This document shows positions 1-8,913 of a DNA stretch of 64,000 nucleotides, piece by piece. Position 1 is the stretch's first letter. Each line of letters begins with the position of its first letter. The translations under genes were made by a program, and so were the position numbers. A model generated the notes under the pieces. It searched no databases. It was not told the origin of the DNA and was given only the letters and a program-made list of their open reading frames with translations. The stretch is from the NCBI GenBank assembly GCA_009859145.1, contig VRVR01000055.1, forward strand, positions 1 through 64,000, written 5' to 3'. Origin of the DNA: Andalucia godoyi (lineage: Eukaryota; Discoba; Jakobea; Jakobida; Andaluciidae).

Positions 1-29
1 CGTGTTCAACTCTGGTAAGAAAATGTGGT
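1..29 (+). repeat. left terminal inverted repeat, Harbinger copy A
   Basis: Starts CGTGTTCAACTCTGG. The exact reverse complement is found at 3211-3239, and the match ends at base 30. The element may begin a few bases before the window. Confidence 0.93.
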
Positions 30-404
30 AAACCACCAAAAAGCCACTCAAGCGAATGCCTCAAGTTTACCAGACCGTATACCCTGCCCCGGACCCTGGT
101 AAATGGTATGGTAACGAGACCGTTTGGGGTTTTTGTTTCCAGAAATGGAATTTTTGGGCTTGAGACTGTGATGCTGGATTCCCGCCTTGGCGGAATTTCC
201 CTTTTTGGCGGCTGACTCCAGATAGAATTTCCATCTGCCAATTCGAATAGAAGCTACGTAAGAACGTAAATTGTGTAACGCTGCTTCTTGTCTGGTATTT
301 CGCAATATTTATCTGTCGCATAAATACAAAAGTCGTTTCTGAATCATAATCATCTCTCGGAGGACTCTGTGGTGGCTTATTCTTTTGCCGGTACGACTGT
401 GAGA

Positions 405-1541
405 ATGGAACCATCAAGTTTTGGAATTTCTCCAACAAATAGCAGCACCTCCAGTCTTTCCCCTGTGGAACGAAAAAGAGGGAGTGCTTGGACGGTAGAG
501 CAGCGATGTACACTGCTAAAACTCATTCGAAACTTCCAGGATCAGTTCGACGTTTTGCAGGAGAGTCCGGGGCGCCCGACTAACGCAGATGTTGTCACCT
601 CTGACGGGAAGACGGTAGTTTCGTCTTGGGTTTCTTTCTTTCGCCAAATCGAGCAGGTCTCTTCCGATATCAACTACATGTTTACCAATTTTCCGGACTG
701 CGTTTCACTCGCCACGCGTAACGCGGATTCTATGCGCCAGCAGTTTATGAAATTCATGCGTCCGCAATACCAGAAATGGATTCTTTTGTGGTGGGACACT
801 GGGAACATAGATCCAGATAATCCATCCCTGACCTTCGGCGACGCAATGATGATCGTACCCGACGACTATCGCCCCCCAGATCCAACTGCGTTTCCCGCAG
901 GACCCGAAAAGGAAGAGAAAGCCCAGGAGAAAGCCAGGTGGTTCAAAGGAAGAATTGCTGCGTATCGTCGGCAGTTTCCAACGTGGCAGTCCGACAGGAA
1001 GTGGTTAATGATAATGAAGCAGGTATGTCATGGTAAATGGACGTCTGGAATCGAGAACGCTTCCACATCTGGAACGCAGGAAGCATCCACTGCGTTGATG
1101 AATCGCATCCAAGCACACCGCAAACGGGTTGTGGGAGAATCATCATCCAGTGATCGCCCGGTGTTAGAGACTGCAGGAACAGTGCTTGCGGCTGCTCGAC
1201 GTGAAGAGAAATCAAAAAGGAAGCGGGAGGATGAAGAAGAAAAGTACAGGGGAGTGTGGGAATCATTCTTCAAGGCCAAAGCTGAGTACTCCAAGGCCGC
1301 CGCGGCCCCTTCGGTAGAAGAATGTCAGCGACAACAACTTCTAGAACTATCTCAAGCCCAAAGCAAACTCCAGGAGACGTTGAAAGAAGATCAGCACAAA
1401 TTCCAGACGGACATGCTGGAAAAGCAAGACAATTTGCAGTCAGCTCTTGCAAGGATTTTGGCCGAGTTAGACACACTCAAACGTGCAGTTCGGATGCAAG
1501 GTCTTTGCAATCCCGAAAATACATCTCCTGCAAGAGAGTAA
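405..1541 (+). CDS. Harbinger copy A accessory (SANT/Myb-like) protein
   Basis: This is the probable DNA-binding partner of the transposase; in PIF/Harbinger elements a second ORF with a Myb/SANT-like fold is needed for nuclear import and terminus recognition. The first ATG (405) gives 378 residues. An N-terminal Ser/Thr-rich leader is followed by a segment starting SAWTVEQRCTLLKLI, with Trp/hydrophobic spacing like a SANT/trihelix domain. A middle region follows, then a highly basic patch (REEKSKRKREDEEEK), and the last about 80 residues are a Gln/Glu/Leu-rich coiled coil. It is convergent with the transposase, with stops 42 bp apart. The role comes from the element context; the SANT assignment rests on pattern alone. 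Confidence 0.7.
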   Translation: MEPSSFGISPTNSSTSSLSPVERKRGSAWTVEQRCTLLKLIRNFQDQFDVLQESPGRPTNADVVTSDGKTVVSSWVSFFRQIEQVSSDINYMFTNFPDCVSLATRNADSMRQQFMKFMRPQYQKWILLWWDTGNIDPDNPSLTFGDAMMIVPDDYRPPDPTAFPAGPEKEEKAQEKARWFKGRIAAYRRQFPTWQSDRKWLMIMKQVCHGKWTSGIENASTSGTQEASTALMNRIQAHRKRVVGESSSSDRPVLETAGTVLAAARREEKSKRKREDEEEKYRGVWESFFKAKAEYSKAAAAPSVEECQRQQLLELSQAQSKLQETLKEDQHKFQTDMLEKQDNLQSALARILAELDTLKRAVRMQGLCNPENTSPARE

Positions 1542-1583
1542 AGAACACTTCTGTTCAATTAGGATCGCAGCAAAACAGAACAA

Positions 1584-2957
1584 TTAGATCCGATTTATCT
1601 CATAACTGCTCACCAAGCGGCGACGTACGTCTCGCATCTGCGATGTTGCACAAAGTTCAGTCAAAAGATTTCGCACTTTGTTTCCGATGGAATACTGCTC
1701 TCTTGCTTCTTGAGTGGTTTCAAACGGAAGTACCGATGGAAGGGTTCCCAGGCGGTTCGGAGAATCCGTGCCAACAGCCATCTCGTCGTGGATCGGAGCA
1801 CTTGGTGCTAAAACCAAACTATCCTGAAGTCGCTTGCAGATATTATGAATCACAATGCTTGCGCAAATGACACCTCGGAAGAGCTGAAGATCCCGAACAT
1901 CGCTTCGTTGCGACAAGATCCTGAATCGCTCCTTTAGTTCCCCTATAACGCGTTCTACAAGGCATCGCCGACTTGATATGAAGTCATTATACTTGATCCT
2001 GCTGTCCACATTTGGACCCTTTAATTCGTCAATGTCGAACGGGCACATGAGATATCCTCGACAAGGATACCCGGAATCCGCGAGGAGGTAAAAGCCATTC
2101 GCTACCATTTCATTCCTGTGAGCGAAAGCCGACATGGCATGATACGCATTTGTGTCATGTATGGCTCCGGGATATCCGTACAACGCTTGAGTGATTGTTC
2201 CGTGAGCATCAATGATCAGTTGCGCTCCAACACACCATTTGTCCTTATGGTGATAATAGCGCTTTGCTTCGGGCTCATATTGCCGCGAAGGCTTGCGAAT
2301 CTTGAACATCGTTCCATCAATGATTCCGACGCATCCGTCAAGGAAATGATACTCAGCGAAATCCATCGACATTTTTTCGTATTCTGTAAGAGTTTTCGGA
2401 AAACGAACGAACTTTTCTTCCAGCGATGATATCGCACATATTGTGCGTAGGTAAAATAACTTGATACTGGCCTTCGGAATCCCCCAGTATCGTTCCATTT
2501 GCCGGTATGTAATGTTATGTCTCATCTTGGATAATGTCAATAGCAGCTGTTTGTCGACTGGAAGCATGCGACTGCGGCCAACAAAATGCGAGAACGCAGA
2601 ATGCGAGGAGATGTGTTCAAGGATGTACATGAATGTCCCATATTCTACGCCAAATTCGTCTTTGAAGAGCACGTCCGCAGCACCGCTGCGTTCCAGATAC
2701 TCGTCCAAGGACAAATGATGGTGCACTCGATATGCTGGCCAGTTCGAGGAGTCCCTTCGCACCTGAATACGTCTCAGTTCAGTGGCATTCAGCGTTGCGA
2801 AGACAATGCACATGTCTTCATCAGAGTCATCCGTTGGAATTAACGTCTCTCCGGGCACCTCTTGTGGCTGAGCGGCGTCATCACCCCGCAACCCGGGGAC
2901 AACATATGCATTGCCAGCTTCGGAAACATCTGTCTCCTCGGGCTGTTGTGTGGTCAT
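1584..2957 (-). CDS. PIF/Harbinger (HARBI1-like) transposase, copy A
   Basis: This is a DDE-superfamily nuclease that would cut and paste the element. Starting at ATG 2957 (457 residues), the three acidic motifs are GIIDGTMFKI (D214), LLADSGYPCRGY (D294) and LVERVIGELKERFRIL (E335), the DDE_Tnp_4 pattern. An upstream helical region containing ITYRQMERYWGIPKASI resembles the helix-turn-helix of HARBI1 proteins. The acidic N-terminus (about residues 1-55) is not conserved in the family. All three catalytic residues are present and the frame is open, so the copy could be active. A GTG-initiated extension to 3011 is possible but unnecessary in a eukaryote. Copy B encodes a clearly different transposase. 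Confidence 0.92.
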   Translation of the reverse strand: MTTQQPEETDVSEAGNAYVVPGLRGDDAAQPQEVPGETLIPTDDSDEDMCIVFATLNATELRRIQVRRDSSNWPAYRVHHHLSLDEYLERSGAADVLFKDEFGVEYGTFMYILEHISSHSAFSHFVGRSRMLPVDKQLLLTLSKMRHNITYRQMERYWGIPKASIKLFYLRTICAISSLEEKFVRFPKTLTEYEKMSMDFAEYHFLDGCVGIIDGTMFKIRKPSRQYEPEAKRYYHHKDKWCVGAQLIIDAHGTITQALYGYPGAIHDTNAYHAMSAFAHRNEMVANGFYLLADSGYPCRGYLMCPFDIDELKGPNVDSRIKYNDFISSRRCLVERVIGELKERFRILSQRSDVRDLQLFRGVICASIVIHNICKRLQDSLVLAPSAPIHDEMAVGTDSPNRLGTLPSVLPFETTQEAREQYSIGNKVRNLLTELCATSQMRDVRRRLVSSYEINRI

Positions 2958-3210
2958 TACCGATGTTGAATTACACACTGATATGTCCTCTGATCTTGAG
3001 ATTGAAAGCACTTAAAAGCATCCGCCAAAAACTGAATGTCTGGCGGGCAAGCATTGGTCTGAGCTCAAGATCACAAGACGTGCTTCTACTGCGACGACAC
3101 GAAACGTCCAATTCGAAGTTTCTAATCCCAGCTGTCGTACTTCCGTGACCACTCGAATGTCCAAATTTCCAATTCGTGTTCAGCTGTTTTGTCTGGTCGT
3201 AGTGTTACCA

Positions 3211-3239
3211 ACCACATTTTCTTACCAGAGTTGAACACG
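3211..3239 (-). repeat. right terminal inverted repeat, Harbinger copy A
   Basis: Exact reverse complement of 1-29. The sequence continues CCC to 3242, then ACAGTAAG. A TAA at 3247-3249 is near but does not abut the terminus, so no duplication is claimed. Confidence 0.92.
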
Positions 3240-3242
3240 CCC

Positions 3243-3330
3243 ACAGTAAGTGACAATTGCGACAATTCACCGGGCTTGGGGGTACCACTCCTTGGCTCAT
3301 TTGACGCTTGAAAATGTCTCCTTTAACTCA
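3243..3330 (+). pseudogene. LRR-receptor gene fragment stranded between two transposons
   Basis: Removing transposon B and one copy of its 3-bp duplication puts this 88-bp stretch in frame with the receptor remnant at 6526. It reads into SLAHLTLENVSFNS and then STFPSF, matching the paralogue near 23200 (VYSLTSLKMKDSG, then LPSLF). The stretch is therefore part of the same LRR-receptor gene, isolated by copy A on its left and copy B on its right. A TAA at 3247-3249 interrupts the frame close to copy A and may derive from that insertion. Confidence 0.75.
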
Positions 3331-3374
3331 GGGTGCCCTCAAAAATAGAGTTCCCTAAACTGCAAACCCTAAAA
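3331..3374 (+). repeat. left terminal inverted repeat, Harbinger copy B
   Basis: 44 bp beginning GGGTGCCCTC; exact inverted copy at 6482-6525. Flanking TCA at 3328-3330. Confidence 0.96.
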
Positions 3375-3484
3375 GATTTCCGGAAATGCGAGCAGATGTT
3401 TAGGAGGAAAGTTTTGGAAAAATGAGCGAAAATTTTCGCGTTCGCAATTCCTAAAAGTTTGCTTTCTAACTCGTGTCTCCGAAC

Positions 3485-4906
3485 ATGAATGTCTCTGACG
3501 TCGAAGATGAAGATTCCGATTATCCAGAACGGAGGATCCAACGGTTTTTCGATTTGTGTCGCATGTTTTTAACTTTAGAGTCCGTCATCGCAGAGGCCGC
3601 TAGAGAACGACGATATGTTGGTCCTGCAGGCAAGCTATTGTCCTACGTGGATATTGACGAATTCGTTTTCCGGGCATCTGATAAGCTGTTTCATAAAATG
3701 ATTCGGCTTGATAGAGAGCAGTTCGCGGGCTTGTGTTTGTATTTGCGGAATCACTTCGTTTTCTGTCATAGCACATCTGGTGTAGGTCGGAAGCAGAGGC
3801 CTGTTCATGTTCAACTGTTTGTTGTGCTGTGGCGTTTGGCTCACAATGCATCGTACAGCGAGGTCAGTTTCATTTTTCGCGTTGCGGAAGGCTCCATCAA
3901 AAATTACTCTGACAGAATTTGCAAAGCACTGGCACTCATGCACCAACAAGTGTCCAGGTTTCCACAAACTGTTGAACAAATGAAGTCTTCAGGATTGGCC
4001 TTCTTTGAATCTACTGTTTTGCCTGGCTGCATTGGTGTCATTGACGGAACACATATACCCATTCGTGCTCCACGGGAATGGGCTCCAGATTACTTCTGTT
4101 TCAAAAAGTACCACTCCTTGAACAACGTATGTGTCGTTGATGCGAGTCTTTGCTTTATTTATTCCCGGACTGGATTTCCTGGTGCAGCACATGACCAAGC
4201 AAATTTCGTGAACTCAGAATTATACGGCATGCGTTCCCTCATGAACGAAGCCGGGGTGTATATTCTCGGGGACACTGGCTATGCGTGTCGAGACTACATG
4301 TTATGCGGCTTCAAACAGCCACGAAATGGTAGTCTCACTTCTCGTCAAATACAGTTCAACACCAACCTCTCACGGGTGCGTGTTGTTGTGGAACGAGCTT
4401 TCGGTATTCTCAAAAGCAAGTGGAGGATTCTTCGACAACGTCTAGAAACAGATACCGTTTTTATGGCAATGCAGATCATCCTCGCGTGCTTTTTCTTGCA
4501 CAACTATCAAATTCAATGGGACGATGGTACTGGAAAGTTATTCTGTCCAGAATTGTTCTCATTCTCAGCCGACTCTTTTCAGGCCATTGAGAATTTGATA
4601 CCGCCTCCTGCATCAGGAGCTGCTGATTACGCCGATGATGAAGACGAAGAAGACGACATTGAAGAGTCGGAGGTGTCTTTGCATGTGTATGAAGACGAAA
4701 ATCTTTTGCTTAACGAGGACGAATACAATTTCGTGGCGTCGGTGCGTCAGATGGAGGGCAATGGAGCTGCCAGGGAAGTCTTCCCAGATAGGTTCGCCGA
4801 AACTTTGGAAGACATATCATTCTCTTCTAATGAAAAAGTTGAGAAACAAAAAGGTGAAATGCTCAGAAAATTCGTCGCATCACAAGTTTACAACCTATCC
4901 GTATAG
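3485..4906 (+). CDS. PIF/Harbinger (HARBI1-like) transposase, copy B
   Basis: This is a DDE nuclease for mobilising the element. From ATG 3485 (473 residues) the motifs are CIGVIDGTHIPIRAP (D187), YILGDTGYACRDYMLCGF (D263) and VVVERAFGILKSKWRIL (E303), a complete DDE_Tnp_4 triad in a more canonical sequence than copy A. A predicted helix-turn-helix region (SYSEVSFIFRVAEGSIKNY) precedes the catalytic core. The last about 100 residues are strongly acidic (runs of D/E near residues 380-420) and are probably not part of the nuclease. With an uninterrupted frame, intact catalytic residues and perfect termini, the element looks recently active. Confidence 0.94.
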   Translation: MNVSDVEDEDSDYPERRIQRFFDLCRMFLTLESVIAEAARERRYVGPAGKLLSYVDIDEFVFRASDKLFHKMIRLDREQFAGLCLYLRNHFVFCHSTSGVGRKQRPVHVQLFVVLWRLAHNASYSEVSFIFRVAEGSIKNYSDRICKALALMHQQVSRFPQTVEQMKSSGLAFFESTVLPGCIGVIDGTHIPIRAPREWAPDYFCFKKYHSLNNVCVVDASLCFIYSRTGFPGAAHDQANFVNSELYGMRSLMNEAGVYILGDTGYACRDYMLCGFKQPRNGSLTSRQIQFNTNLSRVRVVVERAFGILKSKWRILRQRLETDTVFMAMQIILACFFLHNYQIQWDDGTGKLFCPELFSFSADSFQAIENLIPPPASGAADYADDEDEEDDIEESEVSLHVYEDENLLLNEDEYNFVASVRQMEGNGAAREVFPDRFAETLEDISFSSNEKVEKQKGEMLRKFVASQVYNLSV

Positions 4907-4941
4907 CATGGAAGTATGCATATTGGATGAAACTGCGCAGA

Positions 4942-6288
4942 TCAGTGTCTCTTCAGTAATTCCAGAATAGACGACACCCCGTCTTTCAGGAAGGATAAAT
5001 CTCTTTGCATTTCGGAAACGTCTGCTTTCACCTCAGAAAGATCTGACTTCACTCCAGATACGTCCGTCTTCACAGCAGACACTTCGGATTTGAAAGCCCC
5101 CAATTCCGAGAACTCTTCCGACGTTATAACCTCCCCGAAGAGACGGTGCATTGATTGGGGACGACTCCAGCCGTTGGTAAAGGAGTCGAACGCGGCTTTT
5201 GCAGATTGATACATGTCAAGCTGAGACATTCGCAAATCCTTAGAACTGCAGCCAGACCTCGAGTGGGAAACGTTCTCTTTCTCGGAAGACGATCGATCTC
5301 CGTCGGACTGCGGGGAGCGACCGGATGAAACTGAAGCCATCAACGCACCTGGCAAAGATCTGCGACTTGCTTCTTTCACACTGTCAAACTCTCTTGGATT
5401 CATAGTTGACAAGGTATTCGTAGATGATGGTTGACGAGCGAAAATGATTTCAAACACAGAAAACATGGGAGAGACCGTCTGAATCCATTGGCGTGCGAGA
5501 GCGATCTCCTTGGATCTTGACCGTTTGGCCTGGCTGTTTCTCAAAATCAGGCGAAAGAACGACTCCTCCTCCAGGTACCATTCTTCAGGACCGATTTCGA
5601 GACTGTCGCAAACATTCCCGTTGCCGATGAGAACATCATCACCGGACTCATTCCCTGAGTCTTCCAAGATTACGCCGGAACAGTCCTCCGATCGTGGGGT
5701 ATCCTCTTCTAAGGTAAGGGCTCCAGAACCTGTGCGCGGTACCTTCTTGACAACGAAATCAAAGATCTGCTTTGCAAACACCGTCATTTTTTGCAGCACA
5801 GCGGGTGTGCGCTCCGCGGGAGGCTGATCAGAACGAACTTTGATCCAATCCGTCCGTTTGGATTCGAAAGACGGTCCGATCATCACCTCAAACAGATGCG
5901 GGACACTCACAATGTCCACTTGCGCTCCGCCAAACTTCACAAAAATTTTGCGTTTGACACTTCCGTCAGAGTTGCGCGCAGCACCATGGGGACGTTCGGC
6001 GTATACAGAGCGAACAGTTTCAGTATTTTCTTCAAAGACTGAAGCAAGACACTCGTAATCTGCGACAGACCACATTTTCTTCTTCCCGCGATTACCACCA
6101 ACTTGTTTTAGTTCACCCTGTTTCACGCGCTTGCTGGCATTGCTGCTGTTCTCAGAAAGAGGAGGACCTTTGCGTTTGCCAGACACAACAGCGACGGAAG
6201 GGTCTTTTGCACCAACCCCAACCGGAACTCCATTTGGAAGTTGGAACTCTGTAGAGAAACCAGTTCCTGTGTTTGAACCGCTTGCCAT
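4942..6288 (-). CDS. Harbinger copy B accessory protein with heptad-repeat tail
   Basis: This is the probable DNA-binding/targeting partner of the copy B transposase. The first ATG is 6288 (448 residues). The N-terminus carries a basic nuclear-localisation-like stretch (GKRKGPP, SKRVKQG). A region starting KKKMWSVADYECLASVFEEN has the W/hydrophobic spacing of a SANT/Myb-like domain. The middle is Ser/Asp/Glu rich. The C-terminal about 50 residues are near-perfect heptads (SEVSAVK, TDVSGVK, SDLSEVK, ADVSEMQ), a textbook coiled coil ending in ILELLKRH. It is paired convergently with the transposase inside the same terminal repeats. The function is inferred from element context, since sequence similarity to the copy A accessory protein is not obvious. 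Confidence 0.72.
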   Translation of the reverse strand: MASGSNTGTGFSTEFQLPNGVPVGVGAKDPSVAVVSGKRKGPPLSENSSNASKRVKQGELKQVGGNRGKKKMWSVADYECLASVFEENTETVRSVYAERPHGAARNSDGSVKRKIFVKFGGAQVDIVSVPHLFEVMIGPSFESKRTDWIKVRSDQPPAERTPAVLQKMTVFAKQIFDFVVKKVPRTGSGALTLEEDTPRSEDCSGVILEDSGNESGDDVLIGNGNVCDSLEIGPEEWYLEEESFFRLILRNSQAKRSRSKEIALARQWIQTVSPMFSVFEIIFARQPSSTNTLSTMNPREFDSVKEASRRSLPGALMASVSSGRSPQSDGDRSSSEKENVSHSRSGCSSKDLRMSQLDMYQSAKAAFDSFTNGWSRPQSMHRLFGEVITSEEFSELGAFKSEVSAVKTDVSGVKSDLSEVKADVSEMQRDLSFLKDGVSSILELLKRH

Positions 6289-6481
6289 CCGATGAAGAAA
6301 CACGACCAATCAAGAAAAAGAAGAAAAAATGGAGGGAAAAAGTCAACACGCGCGGGAAAAAAAATTTAGGAAAAGTTTTTGGGGAAGGGGGTTTTTGGCC
6401 TTTTCTAAAGTGACACTCCTAAACGGATGGCTATCACTCACATCACATCAACGTTTCCTTTTATGACAAATTACCCGAAGT

Positions 6482-6525
6482 TTTTAGGGTTTGCAGTTTA
6501 GGGAACTCTATTTTTGAGGGCACCC
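6482..6525 (-). repeat. right terminal inverted repeat, Harbinger copy B
   Basis: Exact reverse complement of 3331-3374, followed by the TCA duplication at 6526-6528. Confidence 0.96.
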
Positions 6526-8352
6526 TCAACGTTCCCAAGCTTTTCGTATGCTCGTTATGGGTCCGTCAATGTCTTTTGTCCGGTTCCTCCACTGTCATTC
6601 TTCGATTTCCTTCCTTACCTCCCGGGCCTCGTATCGTTGGATGTGTCGTTGAATGATTTGTCCATTCACTTGGATTTCGTCTTATCGCTTTCTCTCTTGT
6701 CAAATTTCGACCTTCGTAACAATCTTCGTGCTCGGAGACGGTTATTGTCGTCTTCGAATCAACAACGGTTTTCCTTTGATGCTTCAACCACTTATCCATA
6801 TAGTGTCAATATGACGTACGTACAAGCAATTGTGGATGGCCATCTTCATTTCCAAGCAGATCCATCCTTCTTTGACTACGAGAACTGCGTGTGTCGACCG
6901 GGGTTCTATGGCAAACCACCGCATTGCCAGAATTGCATGGCGAATGCAGAATGTTCGTATCAAAATGAGGGGCAAATTCCGTTCGGAAACATGTCAACGG
7001 CGTACGCGCAGAGCGGAAATATCCTGGCGGATCCTGGCTATTATGCATCACCTCCGGTTTCCTGGCTGCAAATGATGAACAACGAATCATATCCAAAGTC
7101 AATTGAAATCTGTGCTCAGGCCGGTACCGATCTGACCCCCTGCCAGGCCACGCAAGACCGACCGTGCAAAGACGGATACGAGGGCAGGCTGTGTGCCGGT
7201 TGCTCCCCAGGAAACTTCCGGGCTGGCGAACGATGCTTTGAATGCCCGAGTTCCGAAGGTCTGGTCATCTTTGCAACCGTCGTTATTCTCATCGCTGTTT
7301 GTTTGTTGCTATGGTCGTTCTTCGTAGGGTCCTCCTCTTCTGGTCTCGTCAAGGTGATTCTGTTCTTTTGGCAGGCTCTGTTCTTCATCCACCCATCGAT
7401 GCCGCAGTCGTTGTATGTGTTCTCCAACAGCGTTTCGACCACCTCGATGCTCAGTCTTGCTGGGCCAGAGTGTTTTTTCAACAACTGGGACTACTACACG
7501 AACTACATTTTCACGGTGACTGCACCCATCTTTGCTGTCTTGATTGTGGGTCTGCTATGCATGGTTGGAATGGCCTGGATCTACCTCCGCAAGTTACCAA
7601 GAACGGTATGGAAGGCTTGGATTGACCGTTGTCGCCGGTCCGCAATTTTCCTGTACGTTTTCCTGTTCATGTCTGCGATCTCCACCGTTCTCGCTCCATT
7701 GGCGTGTGCAACGGATCCCGGGGACGGAAAGAAGTACATGCTGTTCTATCCCGATCAGCAGTGCCTACCGCTGATGCAAGCCGTGTCGTCGGGAGTCTTC
7801 TTGATCTATGCCTTCGCTGTTCCAAGCTGTCTTTCCTTCTTTGTGTGGCGCAGCGGCGTTCTCTCAAAGAGCGTGAAGGCCGACACGAGAAGGATGTATG
7901 TCTATTCGCTTCTCTTTGGATCCTACAAGGATGAACGACGATGGTGGGAGCTGGTGATCACCACTCGTCGAATTCTCTTTGTCGTCGCATATGTGACGAT
8001 CCCGCGACTGTCCGAGCACCGCACGATGCTGGTTGCAGGCGTTCTCGTGCTCGCTGCGATTGTGCAGTCCGTTGCATCACCGTATCGCCGGAATCTCGAA
8101 AATTCCGTCGAGATCACGTCCCTTGGTCTGCTGCTGGTGAATCTGGTCTGCTCGGTTCAATCACAAGTCCTTGGGGTGCAGGATGTTGATGGAGCTGGTA
8201 CAATTGTGTTTCTGTTGAATGTTTCGTTTTCGTTGACCGTTGTCAGCTTGCTCTTGTTCCAGTTTGGCTCCCGATTGCGCCATCAAAATACGCAGATATC
8301 GCTCGATGATCTTCAGGAACGGCTCCTGCAGACGGATGACGCCGAGCTTTGA
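6526..8352 (+). pseudogene. 5'-truncated LRR / cysteine-rich / multi-membrane receptor
   Basis: This is the 3' part of a receptor gene cut by Harbinger insertions. Coding homology starts right at the TCA duplication; no ATG is available until about 100 codons in. What remains is the last leucine-rich segment (LPGLVSLDVSLNDLSIHLD), then a cysteine-rich module (DYENCVCRPGFYGKPPHCQNC and RLCAGCSPGNFRAGERCFEC) like ephrin-receptor/GCC2 repeats. About nine hydrophobic helices follow (for example LVIFATVVILIAVCLLLWSFF) before a short cytosolic tail. It is collinear with 23150-25027 along its whole length, and the remaining frame has no stops, so inactivation is recent. The 5' half lies left of the window or is deleted. 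Confidence 0.9.
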
Positions 8353-8913
8353 GACATCAGGATCCGGTTTTCCCCCAGCGTTCCGAGACAACGGAACGAG
8401 TGTAACGGACACCTTCTTTCCCAGAGGAACGGAGGACCAACAAAATTTCACGTGATGTCTTGGTTATGACTTTTGCGCTGTGCGTAGGCGGTATCACTGG
8501 TGACAAAGAAAGTCGTGTTCTCTTCGAAACGGAAACCGATTTGCTTCTCCGATTCAGAACAAACACAGATGTCCGTCAAGTTTGTGGTTCCACCGGGAGT
8601 TTCCCCTTTTATTCTGACGAATGACGTGTATCCCAGCAAAAAGAAACTCTCCCACCTTGTATGCCCTTATTTGGAAAGTAAATTTCCCTATTCTGCACGT
8701 GTTTGAAAGAACTGTTGTTTTTGAATTCGGATCGACGTCACCCGACGTGGATGATCAGTTTGCGGAGCAGATTTTCGCAGGGTTGGAAATGATTTTGGTT
8801 ATTTGATTACTTTTCCAAATTGGCATCTGTTTTCATACAATCCAATGTTTTTCAAGCATTGTTAACGACCGAGGTCAATTGGTGTTCCTTAATTCCGTGT
8901 TTGTTTCCCTCAA
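8353..8913. other. intergenic region, no convincing gene
   Basis: Holds the 3' flank of the truncated receptor and the 5' flank of the giant receptor. Several short overlapping open frames (8500-8806) lack recognisable motifs and paralogues in the window. It probably contains the promoter of the gene at 8914. Confidence 0.5.

Larger units (their letters stand above)
1..3242. mobile_element. PIF/Harbinger-type DNA transposon, copy A
   Basis: Perfect 29-bp terminal inverted repeats (1-29 and 3211-3239) bracket two convergent genes: an accessory protein (405-1541, +) and a DDE transposase (1584-2957, -). That gene pair is the standard content of a PIF/Harbinger element. The window starts at or just inside the left terminus, so the left target-site duplication cannot be read. 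The right terminus probably includes the two extra C residues to 3242. The DNA immediately to the right belongs to the LRR-receptor gene that continues at 6526, so the element lies in or at that gene. The identical terminal repeats and two open genes suggest a recent insertion. Confidence 0.88.
3331..6525. mobile_element. PIF/Harbinger-type DNA transposon, copy B, with TCA duplication
   Basis: The element has perfect 44-bp terminal inverted repeats (3331-3374 and 6482-6525) starting GGGTGCCCTC. It is flanked by a 3-bp direct repeat TCA (3328-3330 and 6526-6528), the duplication length expected of PIF/Harbinger elements. Inside are a DDE transposase (3485-4906, +) and an accessory protein (4942-6288, -), convergent with stops about 35 bp apart. 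Excising the element and one TCA restores a continuous reading frame in the receptor gene, which confirms the boundaries. Its ends and proteins differ from copy A, so it belongs to another Harbinger family and is not a duplicate. Confidence 0.95.
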
